Part shown: positions 27,251-36,246 of the stretch, one piece after another
Layout: each line of letters opens with the position of its first letter
Numbering within the stretch: the stretch's first letter is position 1
From: Desulfovibrio gilichinskyi
GTDB taxonomy: Bacteria > Desulfobacterota > Desulfovibrionia > Desulfovibrionales > Desulfovibrionaceae
Assembly: GCF_900177375.1 (NCBI RefSeq)
Contig: NZ_FWZU01000005.1
Location: forward strand, 62,001 to 126,000
DNA length: 64,000 bases
Direction of reading: 5' to 3'
The notes under the pieces: model-generated
Databases searched by the model: none
Seen by the model: the letters and a program-made list of their open reading frames with translations, nothing else
What the model was told of the DNA's origin: nothing
Translations under genes and position numbers: made by a program

Positions 27251-28035
27251 ACAATAGGTGTTGGTTTTTTGTCGGTAGAGTATTCTGGTGTTTTGGAAAA
27301 TTCAATCAGGCGGTCATAAATGGCGGATCCTATTGTGATGCCTTGGTGAATCATTTCAGGGCCGTATTTTTTACCGGTATCTGTTCTGAAAGTAGATTCA
27401 ATGGATTTTATCATTTCCAGTCCTTTTGGGAATTTTTGAATGATTTCCTGTAGTGTCCAGTCTTCGTAATCACATATTTCCCAAAGAGTTGTTGAGAAAT
27501 TATCGGGGCCCCACCGGAATTTATCGGCATCATAGAGTGCTCCGCTAAGTAGTTCCAGTTCAGGATCATCAACGATAGGAGTCGCCGGTTTAAATGCCTC
27601 GTGCCGTGCAATAGCCTCGGAAATGAGATCTTTGCTGCGCTCAGAAAGCGGGTACTTATTTAATATGACCCGTGAAGTTTCTGATCCGCGCAGGGCGTGG
27701 TTGTCTTCCAGTCTGCAACTGTCGTGAAGAAGACCGCAGAACTGGGCAAGCAGAACGAGTTCTCTTACAGTGTCCGGAGGCAGATGATCACCGTCTTTAA
27801 GAACGATTGCCCCGGCTTCTATAGCAACCTTTTTAGAGTGATAAATACCGTGAGCATATTCATCGTAAAGAAATGGAAGAACATCTTCTTGTAATCTGAT
27901 TACAAGAGGATGATCAAAAAACATTGCATGTGAAAATTCAAGCTGGGAGTCCGCATCGCGATAAAACTGCGGTGTCTGCTGAGCGGCCGCTATGATCTTG
28001 GCCTCTTTCTTCAGTTCTTTGAGTAGTTTAATCAT
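27247..28035 (-). CDS. HD-domain phosphohydrolase
   Basis: 262 residues with an HD-superfamily metal site: HSKKVAIEAG (first His), GLLHDSCRLED (the HD pair), IARHEAFKP and DADKFRWGPDNF (later His and Asp). Such enzymes hydrolyse phosphate esters of nucleotides; the substrate here cannot be read from sequence. The start overlaps the rpoH stop by 8 bases (ATGATTAA), and its own stop overlaps the TPR gene start by 4, so it is translationally coupled to both. Confidence 0.8.
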   Translation of the reverse strand: MIKLLKELKKEAKIIAAAQQTPQFYRDADSQLEFSHAMFFDHPLVIRLQEDVLPFLYDEYAHGIYHSKKVAIEAGAIVLKDGDHLPPDTVRELVLLAQFCGLLHDSCRLEDNHALRGSETSRVILNKYPLSERSKDLISEAIARHEAFKPATPIVDDPELELLSGALYDADKFRWGPDNFSTTLWEICDYEDWTLQEIIQKFPKGLEMIKSIESTFRTDTGKKYGPEMIHQGITIGSAIYDRLIEFSKTPEYSTDKKPTPIV

Positions 28036-29011
28036 TGTCTGGTATCCAATCTTCAGAAAAATCTGTTACTGTTTCGGCCAGATGCTCTCTCAGTTTGCTT
28101 AACAACCGGGCTTCAATCTGGCGGACTCTTTCTCTGGTCACTCCGAATTCTTCGCCTATTTCTCTAAGTGTGCGCGGAGAATCAGATAGCAATCTGTCAT
28201 CTAATATAACTTGTTCTTTGTCGTTTAATTTATGTGCTACTGTCCTAAGCTGTTCAAGCAATAAAGCCGAAATCTCTTTATTGGCAAGAGTTTCTTCTAT
28301 GCCCATGCCTAAGTCCGGCAGAAAATCCATACGTGTGGCATCAGAATCATCTCCGAATTTTAGATTCAGGGATAGGTCATTCTTTGCCAGTCTTTGATCC
28401 ATTTCCGTAATCTCTTCTTCTGTCACATTGAGATTTTCGGACAATACCGATGTTGTCGGGTCAAACCCCAAAGTCTGGAGTCTTTGACGCTCTTTGTTCA
28501 GATTGTAAAACAGTTTACGCTGGGTCTGGGTGGTTCCTATTTTAACCATGCGCCAGTTGTCCATGATATATTTCAGGATGTAAGCCTTAACCCAGAACGC
28601 TGCGTAGTACGAAAATTTAATTCCTTTATCGGGGTCAAATTTATTGACCGCTTTCATGAGACCGACATTTCCTTCCTGAATAAGGTCCAGTACATTCTGC
28701 ATCCAGCGACGCTGGAAGTCCATGGCGATTTTAACCACCAGTCTAAGGTGTGAAGATACAAGGCGGAATGCTGCTTCCTGATCTCCGTTTTCCTGTACTC
28801 TTTTTGCCAGTTGAAACTCTTCGTCAGGCTCAAGAAGAGGGAAGCGGCTTATCTCGTTAAGATAGAGATGCAGCGGATCTTTAGTTGCTATTTCTCCCTT
28901 TGCTCTAGGAATCGGCAGAAAATCGGGTTCGATATCTATATCGTCAAAGATCTCTTCATCGTCTTCAATAAGCTCTGGGATTATCGGTTCTTTCTTTTGT
29001 TCTGATTTCAT
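28028..29011 (-). CDS. rpoH: RNA polymerase sigma-32 (heat shock sigma factor)
   Basis: Sigma-70 family factor, 327 residues from the chosen start. Region 1.2/2 is present (DPLHLYLNEISRFPLLEPDEE, LIQEGNVGLMKAVNKFDPDKG). QRKLFYNLNK matches the RpoH box that marks sigma-32, and region 4.2 is clear (TLREIGEEFGVTRERVRQIEARLLSKLR). An acidic N-terminal tail precedes region 1.2. The frame extends upstream to a TTG at 29116, but that codon has no ribosome site and adds a Lys/Ser-rich stretch unlike the family; the ATG at 29011, with a distant AGGAAA, is preferred. It leads an operon of an HD hydrolase and two lipoproteins, implying heat- or envelope-stress control. Confidence 0.9.
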   Translation of the reverse strand: MKSEQKKEPIIPELIEDDEEIFDDIDIEPDFLPIPRAKGEIATKDPLHLYLNEISRFPLLEPDEEFQLAKRVQENGDQEAAFRLVSSHLRLVVKIAMDFQRRWMQNVLDLIQEGNVGLMKAVNKFDPDKGIKFSYYAAFWVKAYILKYIMDNWRMVKIGTTQTQRKLFYNLNKERQRLQTLGFDPTTSVLSENLNVTEEEITEMDQRLAKNDLSLNLKFGDDSDATRMDFLPDLGMGIEETLANKEISALLLEQLRTVAHKLNDKEQVILDDRLLSDSPRTLREIGEEFGVTRERVRQIEARLLSKLREHLAETVTDFSEDWIPDND

Positions 29012-29192
29012 TGACCGGGTAATTTTCCTGTATGGCTGACATTTTTTGGACTTTGGTTTACATTGAGAGTCATATTTAGAACTTATAAGGATATAGTTTT
29101 TATTTGTCCTTTTCAATGTTTTTAAGTAGAAGCGATTCGAAGCAATTGTAACTAAAGATTTCGGGTTTTATTCATAACCTTTGGAGTATCTT

Positions 29193-31613
29193 ATGCCGGA
29201 TTTTCGTAAAGCTCTGCGCGATGATCGCGTTTATTTCTTTGATGGTGGATATGGAACACTTCTACAGGGAAGAGGTCTTCCGGCGGGAATGTCTCCTGAG
29301 CTTTTCGGTCTGGAGAGTCCGGAAGTTATTAAATCCGTGCATCAGGATTACGTTTCTGCCGGAGCGGATGTTCTCACTACTAACACTTTCGGCGGCAGCA
29401 GATTAAAGCTCGGTCCGGATGCTGATGTCATCAGCCTTAACAGAAAAATGGCTCTTCTGGCCAGATCCGTAGCCGGGGATAATATTTTTGTTGCGGGTAG
29501 TGTCGGCCCGACCGGACACTTTGTCCAGCCTCTTGGGGAAATGACCTTTAAAGAGATGGTCGAGGTTTACAAAGAACAGATTCAAGGGCTGGTTGAAGGC
29601 GGAGTTGACCTGATTCTCGGTGAAACTCACTTTGACCTTGCTGAGGCGAAAGCTGTTGTTGTTGCAACCCGCGAAGTTTGTGATCTGCCTGTTGCTCTTT
29701 CCATGACTTTTGAATCCCCTTCCGCCTGTCTTACAGGTTCTTCCCCGCTTACATTTATTGATACCATGCAGAACATGGGTGTTGAGCTGATGGGAACCAA
29801 CTGCAGTGCCGGACCTGAACAGATATATGAAGTTTTAAAATCCATGCAGCCGAGGCTTTCCAGCCCGTTGCTGGTTGAAGCCAACGCAGGACTTCCGGAA
29901 CTTGATGAAAATCGTAAGACTGTTTTCAGACTTCAGCCTGAACCGTTTGCTAAGCAATCCGTCCGCTTTCTTGAAGTGGGTGCAAAATTTATCGGAGGCT
30001 GTTGCGGTACAACTCCTGATCATATCAGAGCCCTCAGGAATATAGTAGGCGATGCAAAATGGAAGCGTCCTGTTCCGGAAGATAACTGCCAGATGGTTCT
30101 TACTTCCAGAGCGCAGTCCGTCAAAATCGGATTTGATCAGCGCGGCGTAATTATCGGAGAACGCATCAACCCTACAGGGAAAAAAGTTCTCAGTGCTGAA
30201 CTTCAAAAGGGGCAGTTCACTGAGGCGATGAAGTTTGCCGCTGAACAGATTTCAGCCGGAGCACCTGTGCTGGATATCAATGTAGGAGCCCCTCTGGTTG
30301 ATGAAGTTAAAATTTTACCTGCCCTCGTTAAAGAGGTCATGACGCAGTTTCCAGCTCCATTAAGTATCGATTCTACAAATCCGGACGCAGTTGAAGCCGC
30401 ATTATGGAACTACGCAGGTTCTCCGCTTGTCAACTCCATCAGCGGTGAAGCCGGACGTATGGAACGTCTCGGACCGCTTTGTAAGAAATTCGGAGCTCCT
30501 TTTATTCTGCTGCCTATTATCGGCAGTAAACTTCCCTTCACCTGTGCGGAAAGAATTGAAGTCGTTTCCAAACTACTCGAAGAAGCTGACTCCTACGGCA
30601 TTCCACGCAGGCTCATAATGGTTGATGCTCTTGCTTTGACTGTTTCATCCAAGCCGGAAGCCGCAAGACACTGTCTGGATTTTATAAAACATTGCAAAGA
30701 AGAATGGAATCTGCCGACTGTTCTGGGTCTTTCAAACGTCTCGTTCGGATTACCGGCCCGCGAACTTCTCAACTCAAGCTTTTTGACTCTATGCCAAGGA
30801 CAGGGACTTTGCGCATTCATTGCCAATCCCAATTCTTCAAGGCTCAGGGAAAGTCTTTATTCCGCAGAAGTTCTGCTTGCCAGAGATCCGCAGGCGGAGC
30901 AGTTTATAGCGCAGTATGCCGGATGGACTCCTTCCGGTGACGGCGGCCAGGCTACCGGCGGAGGGCAGAGTCAGGGAAAGCCGAAAGCCGGGGCTGATAA
31001 TCTTTTTGACGCAGTTGTTTCAGGAGACAGGGGCGGAATACTCGCGCTTGTTGAAAGAGATCTTGCCGGAGGGCGTGATCCGTTTGCTCTTGTTAATGAC
31101 GACCTTATTCCTGCCATTATGGAAGTGGGTGAGAAGTACGAGCGCAAAGAATATTTCCTTCCACAGCTTTTGCAGTCTGCCGAGACTCTCCAAAAAGCTT
31201 TTGAAAAACTCAAACCTCTTCTTGAAGCGGCTGGCGGAAAACAGAAACAGGACGTAATTGTCATGGCTACGGTTGAAGGTGATATTCACGATATAGGTAA
31301 AAATATTGTCTGTCTCATGCTTCGCAATCACGGTTTCGATGTGGTTGACCTTGGCAAGGATGTTCCGGCAAAAACGATTGTTGATGTTGCACAGGAAAAA
31401 GGTGCTAAAATTATAGGTCTTTCCGCTCTTATGACAACGACCATGGTCAGAATGGAAGACACTATCGCCCTCTTAAAAGAGCGCAACCTCGATATTAAAG
31501 TTATGATCGGCGGCGCAGTTATCACCGGAGGGTTCAGCGAATCTATCGGTGCTGACGGCTGGTCTACTGACGCGGTTGCAGCTGTGAAGGTGGCTAAAAA
31601 TCTGTTGCAGTAA
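29193..31613 (+). CDS. metH: Cobalamin-dependent methionine synthase (no reactivation domain)
   Basis: Transfers a methyl group from methyltetrahydrofolate through cobalamin to homocysteine. 806 residues: homocysteine-binding barrel (about 5-285; zinc cysteines in GTNCSAGP and GGCCGTTPDH), pterin-binding barrel (about 305-560, GERINPTGKK and INVGAP), B12 cap helices (about 585-680) and the B12 Rossmann domain with DIHDIGKN, whose His ligates cobalt. E. coli MetH has about 1227 residues; the C-terminal AdoMet-binding reactivation domain is absent, as in many anaerobes. The frame also opens at a TTG (29181), but GGAG 6 bases before the ATG at 29193 decides the start. A Gly/Gln-rich linker precedes the B12 cap. 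Confidence 0.95.
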   Translation: MPDFRKALRDDRVYFFDGGYGTLLQGRGLPAGMSPELFGLESPEVIKSVHQDYVSAGADVLTTNTFGGSRLKLGPDADVISLNRKMALLARSVAGDNIFVAGSVGPTGHFVQPLGEMTFKEMVEVYKEQIQGLVEGGVDLILGETHFDLAEAKAVVVATREVCDLPVALSMTFESPSACLTGSSPLTFIDTMQNMGVELMGTNCSAGPEQIYEVLKSMQPRLSSPLLVEANAGLPELDENRKTVFRLQPEPFAKQSVRFLEVGAKFIGGCCGTTPDHIRALRNIVGDAKWKRPVPEDNCQMVLTSRAQSVKIGFDQRGVIIGERINPTGKKVLSAELQKGQFTEAMKFAAEQISAGAPVLDINVGAPLVDEVKILPALVKEVMTQFPAPLSIDSTNPDAVEAALWNYAGSPLVNSISGEAGRMERLGPLCKKFGAPFILLPIIGSKLPFTCAERIEVVSKLLEEADSYGIPRRLIMVDALALTVSSKPEAARHCLDFIKHCKEEWNLPTVLGLSNVSFGLPARELLNSSFLTLCQGQGLCAFIANPNSSRLRESLYSAEVLLARDPQAEQFIAQYAGWTPSGDGGQATGGGQSQGKPKAGADNLFDAVVSGDRGGILALVERDLAGGRDPFALVNDDLIPAIMEVGEKYERKEYFLPQLLQSAETLQKAFEKLKPLLEAAGGKQKQDVIVMATVEGDIHDIGKNIVCLMLRNHGFDVVDLGKDVPAKTIVDVAQEKGAKIIGLSALMTTTMVRMEDTIALLKERNLDIKVMIGGAVITGGFSESIGADGWSTDAVAAVKVAKNLLQ

Positions 31614-31628
31614 TTAAGTTATCCTAAT

Positions 31629-31664
31629 AAGGCCGCCGTCAGAAAGAGCTTCTGGGGCGGTCTT
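31629..31664 (+). terminator. Intrinsic terminator of metH
   Basis: AAGGCCGCC (31629-31637) pairs with GGCGGTCTT (31656-31664) with one G-U, and CAGAA/TTCTG continues the stem. A run of T follows. Confidence 0.88.
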
Positions 31665-31788
31665 ATTTTTTTTAAAAAGTACTTGCTAAGCCGTTTTGCT
31701 CCGTGTCAGCTGTTTTTGAGTTCTTTTTAAGAATCTGTTAGTGCTGACCGTAGTTGATTCTACTAAACGATTTTATACTGGGAGTAGT

Positions 31789-32274
31789 ATGAGATTTATA
31801 AATAAAATTTGTGTAATGTTTGTGCTGTTTTTGATCTTGGCCGCAGGTTGCAGCAAAGCTGAAACAGCAGGTGAAGTTAAAACTCTTAATGCTCAGGCTG
31901 TTCAGGATGTTATCGCGCAGGCAAAAGGGAAAGTCGTGGTTGTTAATTTCTGGGCAACATGGTGTCCGCCCTGCCGTGCGGAGATTCCTGACCTGATTGA
32001 ACTTCGCAAGAAATTCTCCGATGACGATCTGATGATGATCGGAGTTTCTGTTGATTCCGGCGTTGATGCGGTGAAGGAATTCATGGGTAAAGAAGCAGAG
32101 TTTAATTACCCTGTGTACTTCGCGGATAGTGACGTAGCAGGATTTTACGGAATTGAAAGTATTCCGAGAACTTTTGTTTTTAACACCGCAGGGAAAAAGG
32201 TTTTTGATAAGTCCGGCAGTTTTCCCGGTTCCATGTTTGAGGTTTATATCACCAAACTCCTTAAGGACCGGTAA
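31789..32274 (+). CDS. TlpA-like thiol-disulfide lipoprotein
   Basis: 161 residues. A lipoprotein signal ends at ILAAGC, then comes a thioredoxin fold with the active site WCPPC (ATWCPPCRAEIP), VSVDSG and the cis-proline loop IPRTFVF. It would reduce disulfides in the periplasm while anchored in a membrane, as TlpA/ResA proteins do in cytochrome c maturation or protein repair. The open frame starts earlier at 31741, but GGGAG 5 bases before the ATG at 31789 and the signal peptide fix the start. A GNAT gene follows 5 bases after its stop. Confidence 0.9.
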   Translation: MRFINKICVMFVLFLILAAGCSKAETAGEVKTLNAQAVQDVIAQAKGKVVVVNFWATWCPPCRAEIPDLIELRKKFSDDDLMMIGVSVDSGVDAVKEFMGKEAEFNYPVYFADSDVAGFYGIESIPRTFVFNTAGKKVFDKSGSFPGSMFEVYITKLLKDR

Positions 32275-32279
32275 AGTCT

Positions 32280-32738
32280 GTGGCGATTATCAGAAAAGCT
32301 CGAATGGAAGATGCTGAAGGTATCCATTCAATTATAAAAGACAGTACAAAAAATGCGATGGTTCTTCCTCGCTCCAGATCCTCAATTTATAATCATCTTC
32401 GTGATTTTTTTGTTGCAGAGGCGCAAGACGGGCAGATTGTCGGGTGCTGCGCGCTCAGCATCACCTGGGACTGCCTGGCAGAAGTTCGCTCGCTTGTCGT
32501 TACCCCTGAATCTCGCGGGGCTAACCTCGGCGGAAGAATGGTTGAAGCATGTGTTCAGGAAGCCAGAGATCTAGGTGTGCGCGAAGTTTTTGTTCTCACG
32601 AATATTGAGGACTTTTTTAACAAGCAGGGTTTTGTCGCGACGGATAAGAATATACTCCCTCAGAAAGTATGGGCAGATTGTATTAATTGTCCGCTGTTTC
32701 CTGATTGTGACGAAATTCCAATGATAATGAAACTTTAA
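32280..32738 (+). CDS. GNAT acetyltransferase, short N-acetylglutamate synthase type
   Basis: 152 residues with a GNAT fold: VRSLVVTPESRGANLGGRMV carries the acetyl-CoA loop. LPRSRSSIYNHLRDFFVAE and the C-terminal KVWADCINCPLFPDCDE are phrases I associate with the short, stand-alone ArgA-like N-acetylglutamate synthases that start arginine synthesis. The clustered cysteines near the end (C-x2-C-x5-C) might bind a metal. The start is GTG, 5 bases after the TlpA-like stop. No other arginine gene is nearby, so the substrate remains a family-level inference. Confidence 0.72.
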   Translation: MAIIRKARMEDAEGIHSIIKDSTKNAMVLPRSRSSIYNHLRDFFVAEAQDGQIVGCCALSITWDCLAEVRSLVVTPESRGANLGGRMVEACVQEARDLGVREVFVLTNIEDFFNKQGFVATDKNILPQKVWADCINCPLFPDCDEIPMIMKL

Positions 32739-32766
32739 ATATATTAAATTAATAAGGAATCCAGAT

Positions 32767-33291
32767 ATGGGCCATTGCCTAAAAGAAGTGTTTTCTTCTG
32801 AAGTTATTGCGGCTAGAATTAAAGAGCTTGGTAAAGAAATTTCTGAAACATACGGAGATCAGCCTTTAGTGTGCGTATGTGTACTAAAAGGAGCTTATCT
32901 CTTTTTTGCAGATCTGACCCGCAGTCTTAAGGCTGAGCCGGAAATAGATTTTGTCCGTCTTTCAAGTTATGGAAACGGAAAAAGCAGAACAGGAAGTATG
33001 AATTTCTCAAAAGATCTTGAAGGTTCTATTGCCGATAAGCATGTTCTTATCGTAGAAGATATCGTAGATACTGGACATTCTGTTGAATTTTTGAAACATG
33101 TTTTTTCTAGGCGTAATCCGCTCAGCATTAGAACCTGTTCTTTGATTGATAAAAATGAGCGTAGAGAAATTGATCTTAAGGTTGATTTTGCAGGTTTCGT
33201 TGTTGAGAATGGCTTTCTTGTCGGATACGGAATGGACTACGCAGAGAAATACAGGTATCTAAATGCAGTATATGAATTAGAGAATGACTAA
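32767..33291 (+). CDS. hpt: Hypoxanthine phosphoribosyltransferase
   Basis: Salvages hypoxanthine or guanine with PRPP to make nucleotides. The 174 residues show the PRPP-binding loop VLIVEDIVDTGHS, the flexible-loop region (LSSYGNGKSRTGSM), the early LKGAYLFFADL and the VVENGFLVGYGMDY base-contact segment, all typical of Hpt. AAGGAATC precedes the ATG. It follows the GNAT gene by 28 bases. Confidence 0.93.
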   Translation: MGHCLKEVFSSEVIAARIKELGKEISETYGDQPLVCVCVLKGAYLFFADLTRSLKAEPEIDFVRLSSYGNGKSRTGSMNFSKDLEGSIADKHVLIVEDIVDTGHSVEFLKHVFSRRNPLSIRTCSLIDKNERREIDLKVDFAGFVVENGFLVGYGMDYAEKYRYLNAVYELEND

Positions 33292-33366
33292 TTATATAAT
33301 TTTATGTATTAATTTTTCAATGATTTGCATTGATTTAAACCTCTTGAAGAGCAGGTAGAGCGGTCC

Positions 33367-34782
33367 ATGATTATTACGTGTCCAAACTGTGAGACCAAGT
33401 TCAACTTACCGGATAGTAAAATTCCAGCAGGCGGAGCTAAAGTTAAGTGCTCTAAATGTGCGAATGTTTTTAAGGTAACCCCTCCTGCTTTAGAGCCGGA
33501 AGACGAAGTTGCGTCTATGCTCGAAGAAGATGTTGCACCGACTCCTGCTCCTAAGCCGAAACCTGAGCCCAAGCCAACGCCGAAACCGAAACCTAAACCG
33601 GAACCGGAAGCCCCTGCTGAAGATGAGTTGGATGATGATTTCTTCGGTGAAGATTCAAGCGAAGAAACTGAGGATAGTCTTGATGAAGATCTTTTCGGTG
33701 AGCTTGGAGCAGATGATGAAAAATCAGCTGCTGCCGGAACTGATGATCTGGAAGATGATCTTTTCGGTGCAGGTAATACCGGTGACGACGCTGATTTAGG
33801 CGCGGACCTTTTTGATGATGACGAGCCTGCCGCAGCAACTGCTGACGGCGAAGATGCTTTTGATATAGATGAAGAGCTTTTCGGCAGCGATGACGACGAG
33901 GAAATCGGGGGAGAGACTGAAGAGTCTTCTGCTGATAGTGATGATATCGCTGATGAAGATGTTACTGATGAAGAAACCTTCGATGACGATGATCTTTTTG
34001 GTGAAGACGGCGAAACGGAATCTTTTTCTGAAGACGAGCTTTTCGGAGATGATGAAGAAGTAGAAGAAGAGACTTACGAGGACGATAATTCTCTTGAGGA
34101 AGAAGAAAACTTTGTTGAAGAAGATGAAGAAGACCATAGTTTCCCTCTTGACGATGGAGAGATAAACGGATTCGATCTTGATGACGGGATAACTCATTCT
34201 TCCGGTAAAAAGGGCGGTAAGAAAAAAGGCAAAGGAATGATCATTACTTTGATCATTGTTCTGCTTTTTGCCGGAGGAGCCGGAGCTGCATGGTACCTGA
34301 AACTCTGGGAAAAACTTCCGGCTGGCATTCCTTTTATTTCTTCTTCTGACAACGGAGAGATGGATGCGTCTGAACCTCCGTCTAAAAGATTCAGTAAATT
34401 TTCATTTAAAGATTTACGCCAATTCTATGTGAACAATGATAAAGCTGGGCAGCTTTTTATAATCGAAGGTAAAGTCGTAAATAATTTCAGTAGCCCTAAA
34501 GAGCTTATTGAAGTTGAGGCTCAGCTTTTTGATGATAAAGGGCAAGTGCTCGATTCTCAAAGACTTCTTTGCGGAAACACTCTTTCATTGTTCCAGCTTG
34601 AAGTTCAGTCCAGAGAGGAAATTGAAGCAGCCTTGGCTTCTAAAGTGGGTGTTTTATCTAATAATACTCTGCTTAAGCCGGGAATGGATACACCTTTCAT
34701 GGTTGTGTTCTTTAAACCATCTCCGGCAGTCAAAGAATATGTGATCAACGTGGTGGAAGCAAAGAATCCGCCTAAGAAATAA
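33367..34782 (+). CDS. Zinc-ribbon / DUF3426 membrane protein with acidic DxLFG repeats
   Basis: 471 residues. The N-terminus is an MJ0042-type zinc ribbon (Cys5, Cys8, Cys28, Cys31). A Pro/Lys-rich stretch (about 58-80) leads to about 190 strongly acidic residues containing six copies of an acidic-x-[F/L]-F-G unit (DDFFGED, DEDLFGE, EDDLFGA, DEELFGS, DDDLFGE, EDELFGD). One membrane helix (about 292-312, IITLIIVLLFAGGAGAAWYL) precedes a DUF3426 domain (about 345-471), which would be on the other side of the membrane. Zinc ribbon plus DUF3426 is a known pairing of unknown function; the repeat region looks like a docking array for a cytoplasmic partner, an inference. Confidence 0.8.
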   Translation: MIITCPNCETKFNLPDSKIPAGGAKVKCSKCANVFKVTPPALEPEDEVASMLEEDVAPTPAPKPKPEPKPTPKPKPKPEPEAPAEDELDDDFFGEDSSEETEDSLDEDLFGELGADDEKSAAAGTDDLEDDLFGAGNTGDDADLGADLFDDDEPAAATADGEDAFDIDEELFGSDDDEEIGGETEESSADSDDIADEDVTDEETFDDDDLFGEDGETESFSEDELFGDDEEVEEETYEDDNSLEEEENFVEEDEEDHSFPLDDGEINGFDLDDGITHSSGKKGGKKKGKGMIITLIIVLLFAGGAGAAWYLKLWEKLPAGIPFISSSDNGEMDASEPPSKRFSKFSFKDLRQFYVNNDKAGQLFIIEGKVVNNFSSPKELIEVEAQLFDDKGQVLDSQRLLCGNTLSLFQLEVQSREEIEAALASKVGVLSNNTLLKPGMDTPFMVVFFKPSPAVKEYVINVVEAKNPPKK

Positions 34783-34854
34783 ATATTGTTTTGAAGCGTA
34801 ATTCTTTAAATATAAAGGGTGCGCAGCTGAATTGAATTATAAGATTTAAATATG

Positions 34855-34881
34855 AAAAGCCGGACTGATTGTCCGGCTTTT
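34855..34881 (+). terminator. Intrinsic terminator of the DUF3426 gene
   Basis: AAAAGCCGGA (34855-34864) pairs with TCCGGCTTTT (34872-34881) around a 7-base loop, followed by T-rich sequence. It lies 31 bases before the radA start. Confidence 0.88.
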
Positions 34882-34912
34882 TGTTTATGGTTTTACCACT
34901 GCGGAGATGCTG

Positions 34913-36235
34913 ATGAAGACTAAAGATATTTATGTTTGTTCCAGTTGCGGAGCTCAGGCTATTAAGTGGCAGGGGCAATGCCCCCGTTGCGGTGAGTGGA
35001 ACACACTTCAGGAAAAAGTTGTTGTCCGCAAAGGCGGCTCAGTAAGTCATGTACATGCCGGTGTGAAAATAACCGCTTTAGCAGATATTTCGACTGAGAA
35101 TACACAGGCCCGTTCAACTGGATTTGCTCCGCTTGATACTGTGCTTGGTAAAGGGTTTGTTCCTGGAGGAGCCGTGCTTGTCGGCGGTGAACCCGGTATC
35201 GGTAAATCCACCTTGCTTCTGCAGCTTGCCGCAGCTCAGTCTCAGATGGGGAATCTGGCAGTATATTTTTCAGGTGAGGAATCTTTGGCCCAAATCAGGG
35301 GACGTGCTGAAAGACTTGGATTACTTGATTCAGGACTGCTCGCCATTGCCAGCACTTCTTCGGATGAAGCTCTGGCAATTCTTGAGGCACCTGAAAAGCC
35401 GGATCTTCTTATTATTGATTCCGTGCAGACGCTTAACTCGGCACGCGCGGAAGGTATTCCGGGGTCCGTCAGTCAGGTACGCGCCGTTTCCTCAGAGCTT
35501 GTGGACGCAGCCAAAAAGACCAAAACAACTTTGGTACTGGTCGGCCATGTGACCAAAGACGGACAGATAGCCGGACCGAAATTACTTGAGCACATGGTTG
35601 ATACAGTTCTGTATCTCGAAGGTGACCGTAAGCATATGATGCGTATTATGCGCGTGCTTAAAAACAGGTTCGGGCCCAGTGACGAGCTGGTTGTTTTTTC
35701 CATGCGCGAATCTGGTATGGAAATAGTAGAAGATCCTTCAACTCTTTTTCTTGGCGATAGGGACGATTCTTTTTCCGGCGCCGCAGTTGTTATGGCAATG
35801 GACGGGCACAAACCATTTGCCGTTGAAGTTCAGGCTTTAGCGAGCCGTTCTGTGCTTTCCATACCGCGCCGGACAGCACTCGGGTTTGACACCAACAGGC
35901 TTAATCTTATCCTCGCTGTGCTTGAAAAAAGGCTTAACTTAAATCTTGGACAGCTTGATATATACGCCAAAATAGGAGGAGGACTTGCCATGCGCGATCC
36001 CGGTCTCGATCTTGGAGTCGCTGCCGCAGTTCTTTCTTCATTTTATGACCGTCCGGTTCCATCCGGAGCAGTCTTCTGGGGCGAGGTTGACCTGAACGGG
36101 CGAATCCGTCCGGCATCAGGCGGGGAAACCAGATTAAAGCAGGCCGGAAGACTTGGGTACGGTCCTATTTTTCAGTCCGAAACATGCCGGACTTTGGATG
36201 AATTGCAGAATAAACTTTTTGGTCCTAATGGTTAG
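34913..36235 (+). CDS. radA: DNA repair protein RadA/Sms
   Basis: A DnaB-like branch-migration ATPase for recombinational repair. 440 residues: C4 zinc finger (Cys9, Cys12, Cys23, Cys26), RecA-like domain with Walker A GEPGIGKST, the RadA-specific LKNRFGPSDE motif, and a C-terminal Lon-like domain (GGLAMRDPGLDLGVAAAVLSS). The ATG at 34907 is in frame but GGAG touches it; with 6 bases between GGAG and the ATG at 34913 the latter is the better start. Confidence 0.96.
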   Translation: MKTKDIYVCSSCGAQAIKWQGQCPRCGEWNTLQEKVVVRKGGSVSHVHAGVKITALADISTENTQARSTGFAPLDTVLGKGFVPGGAVLVGGEPGIGKSTLLLQLAAAQSQMGNLAVYFSGEESLAQIRGRAERLGLLDSGLLAIASTSSDEALAILEAPEKPDLLIIDSVQTLNSARAEGIPGSVSQVRAVSSELVDAAKKTKTTLVLVGHVTKDGQIAGPKLLEHMVDTVLYLEGDRKHMMRIMRVLKNRFGPSDELVVFSMRESGMEIVEDPSTLFLGDRDDSFSGAAVVMAMDGHKPFAVEVQALASRSVLSIPRRTALGFDTNRLNLILAVLEKRLNLNLGQLDIYAKIGGGLAMRDPGLDLGVAAAVLSSFYDRPVPSGAVFWGEVDLNGRIRPASGGETRLKQAGRLGYGPIFQSETCRTLDELQNKLFGPNG

Positions 36236-36246
36236 TATATCAAGAG

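Noticed and set aside
29009-29116. N-terminal extension of RpoH from a TTG at 29116
   Set aside because: No ribosome site, composition unlike sigma factors, and a good ATG at 29011.
29012-29192. Cobalamin or SAM riboswitch in front of metH
   Set aside because: No B12 box or SAM aptamer core can be recognised; the region looks like a plain divergent promoter area.
33593-33838. A His/Arg-rich minus-strand frame within the acidic-repeat gene
   Set aside because: It is the complement of the repetitive Glu/Asp/Leu-Phe-Gly coding sequence, hence an artefact of composition.
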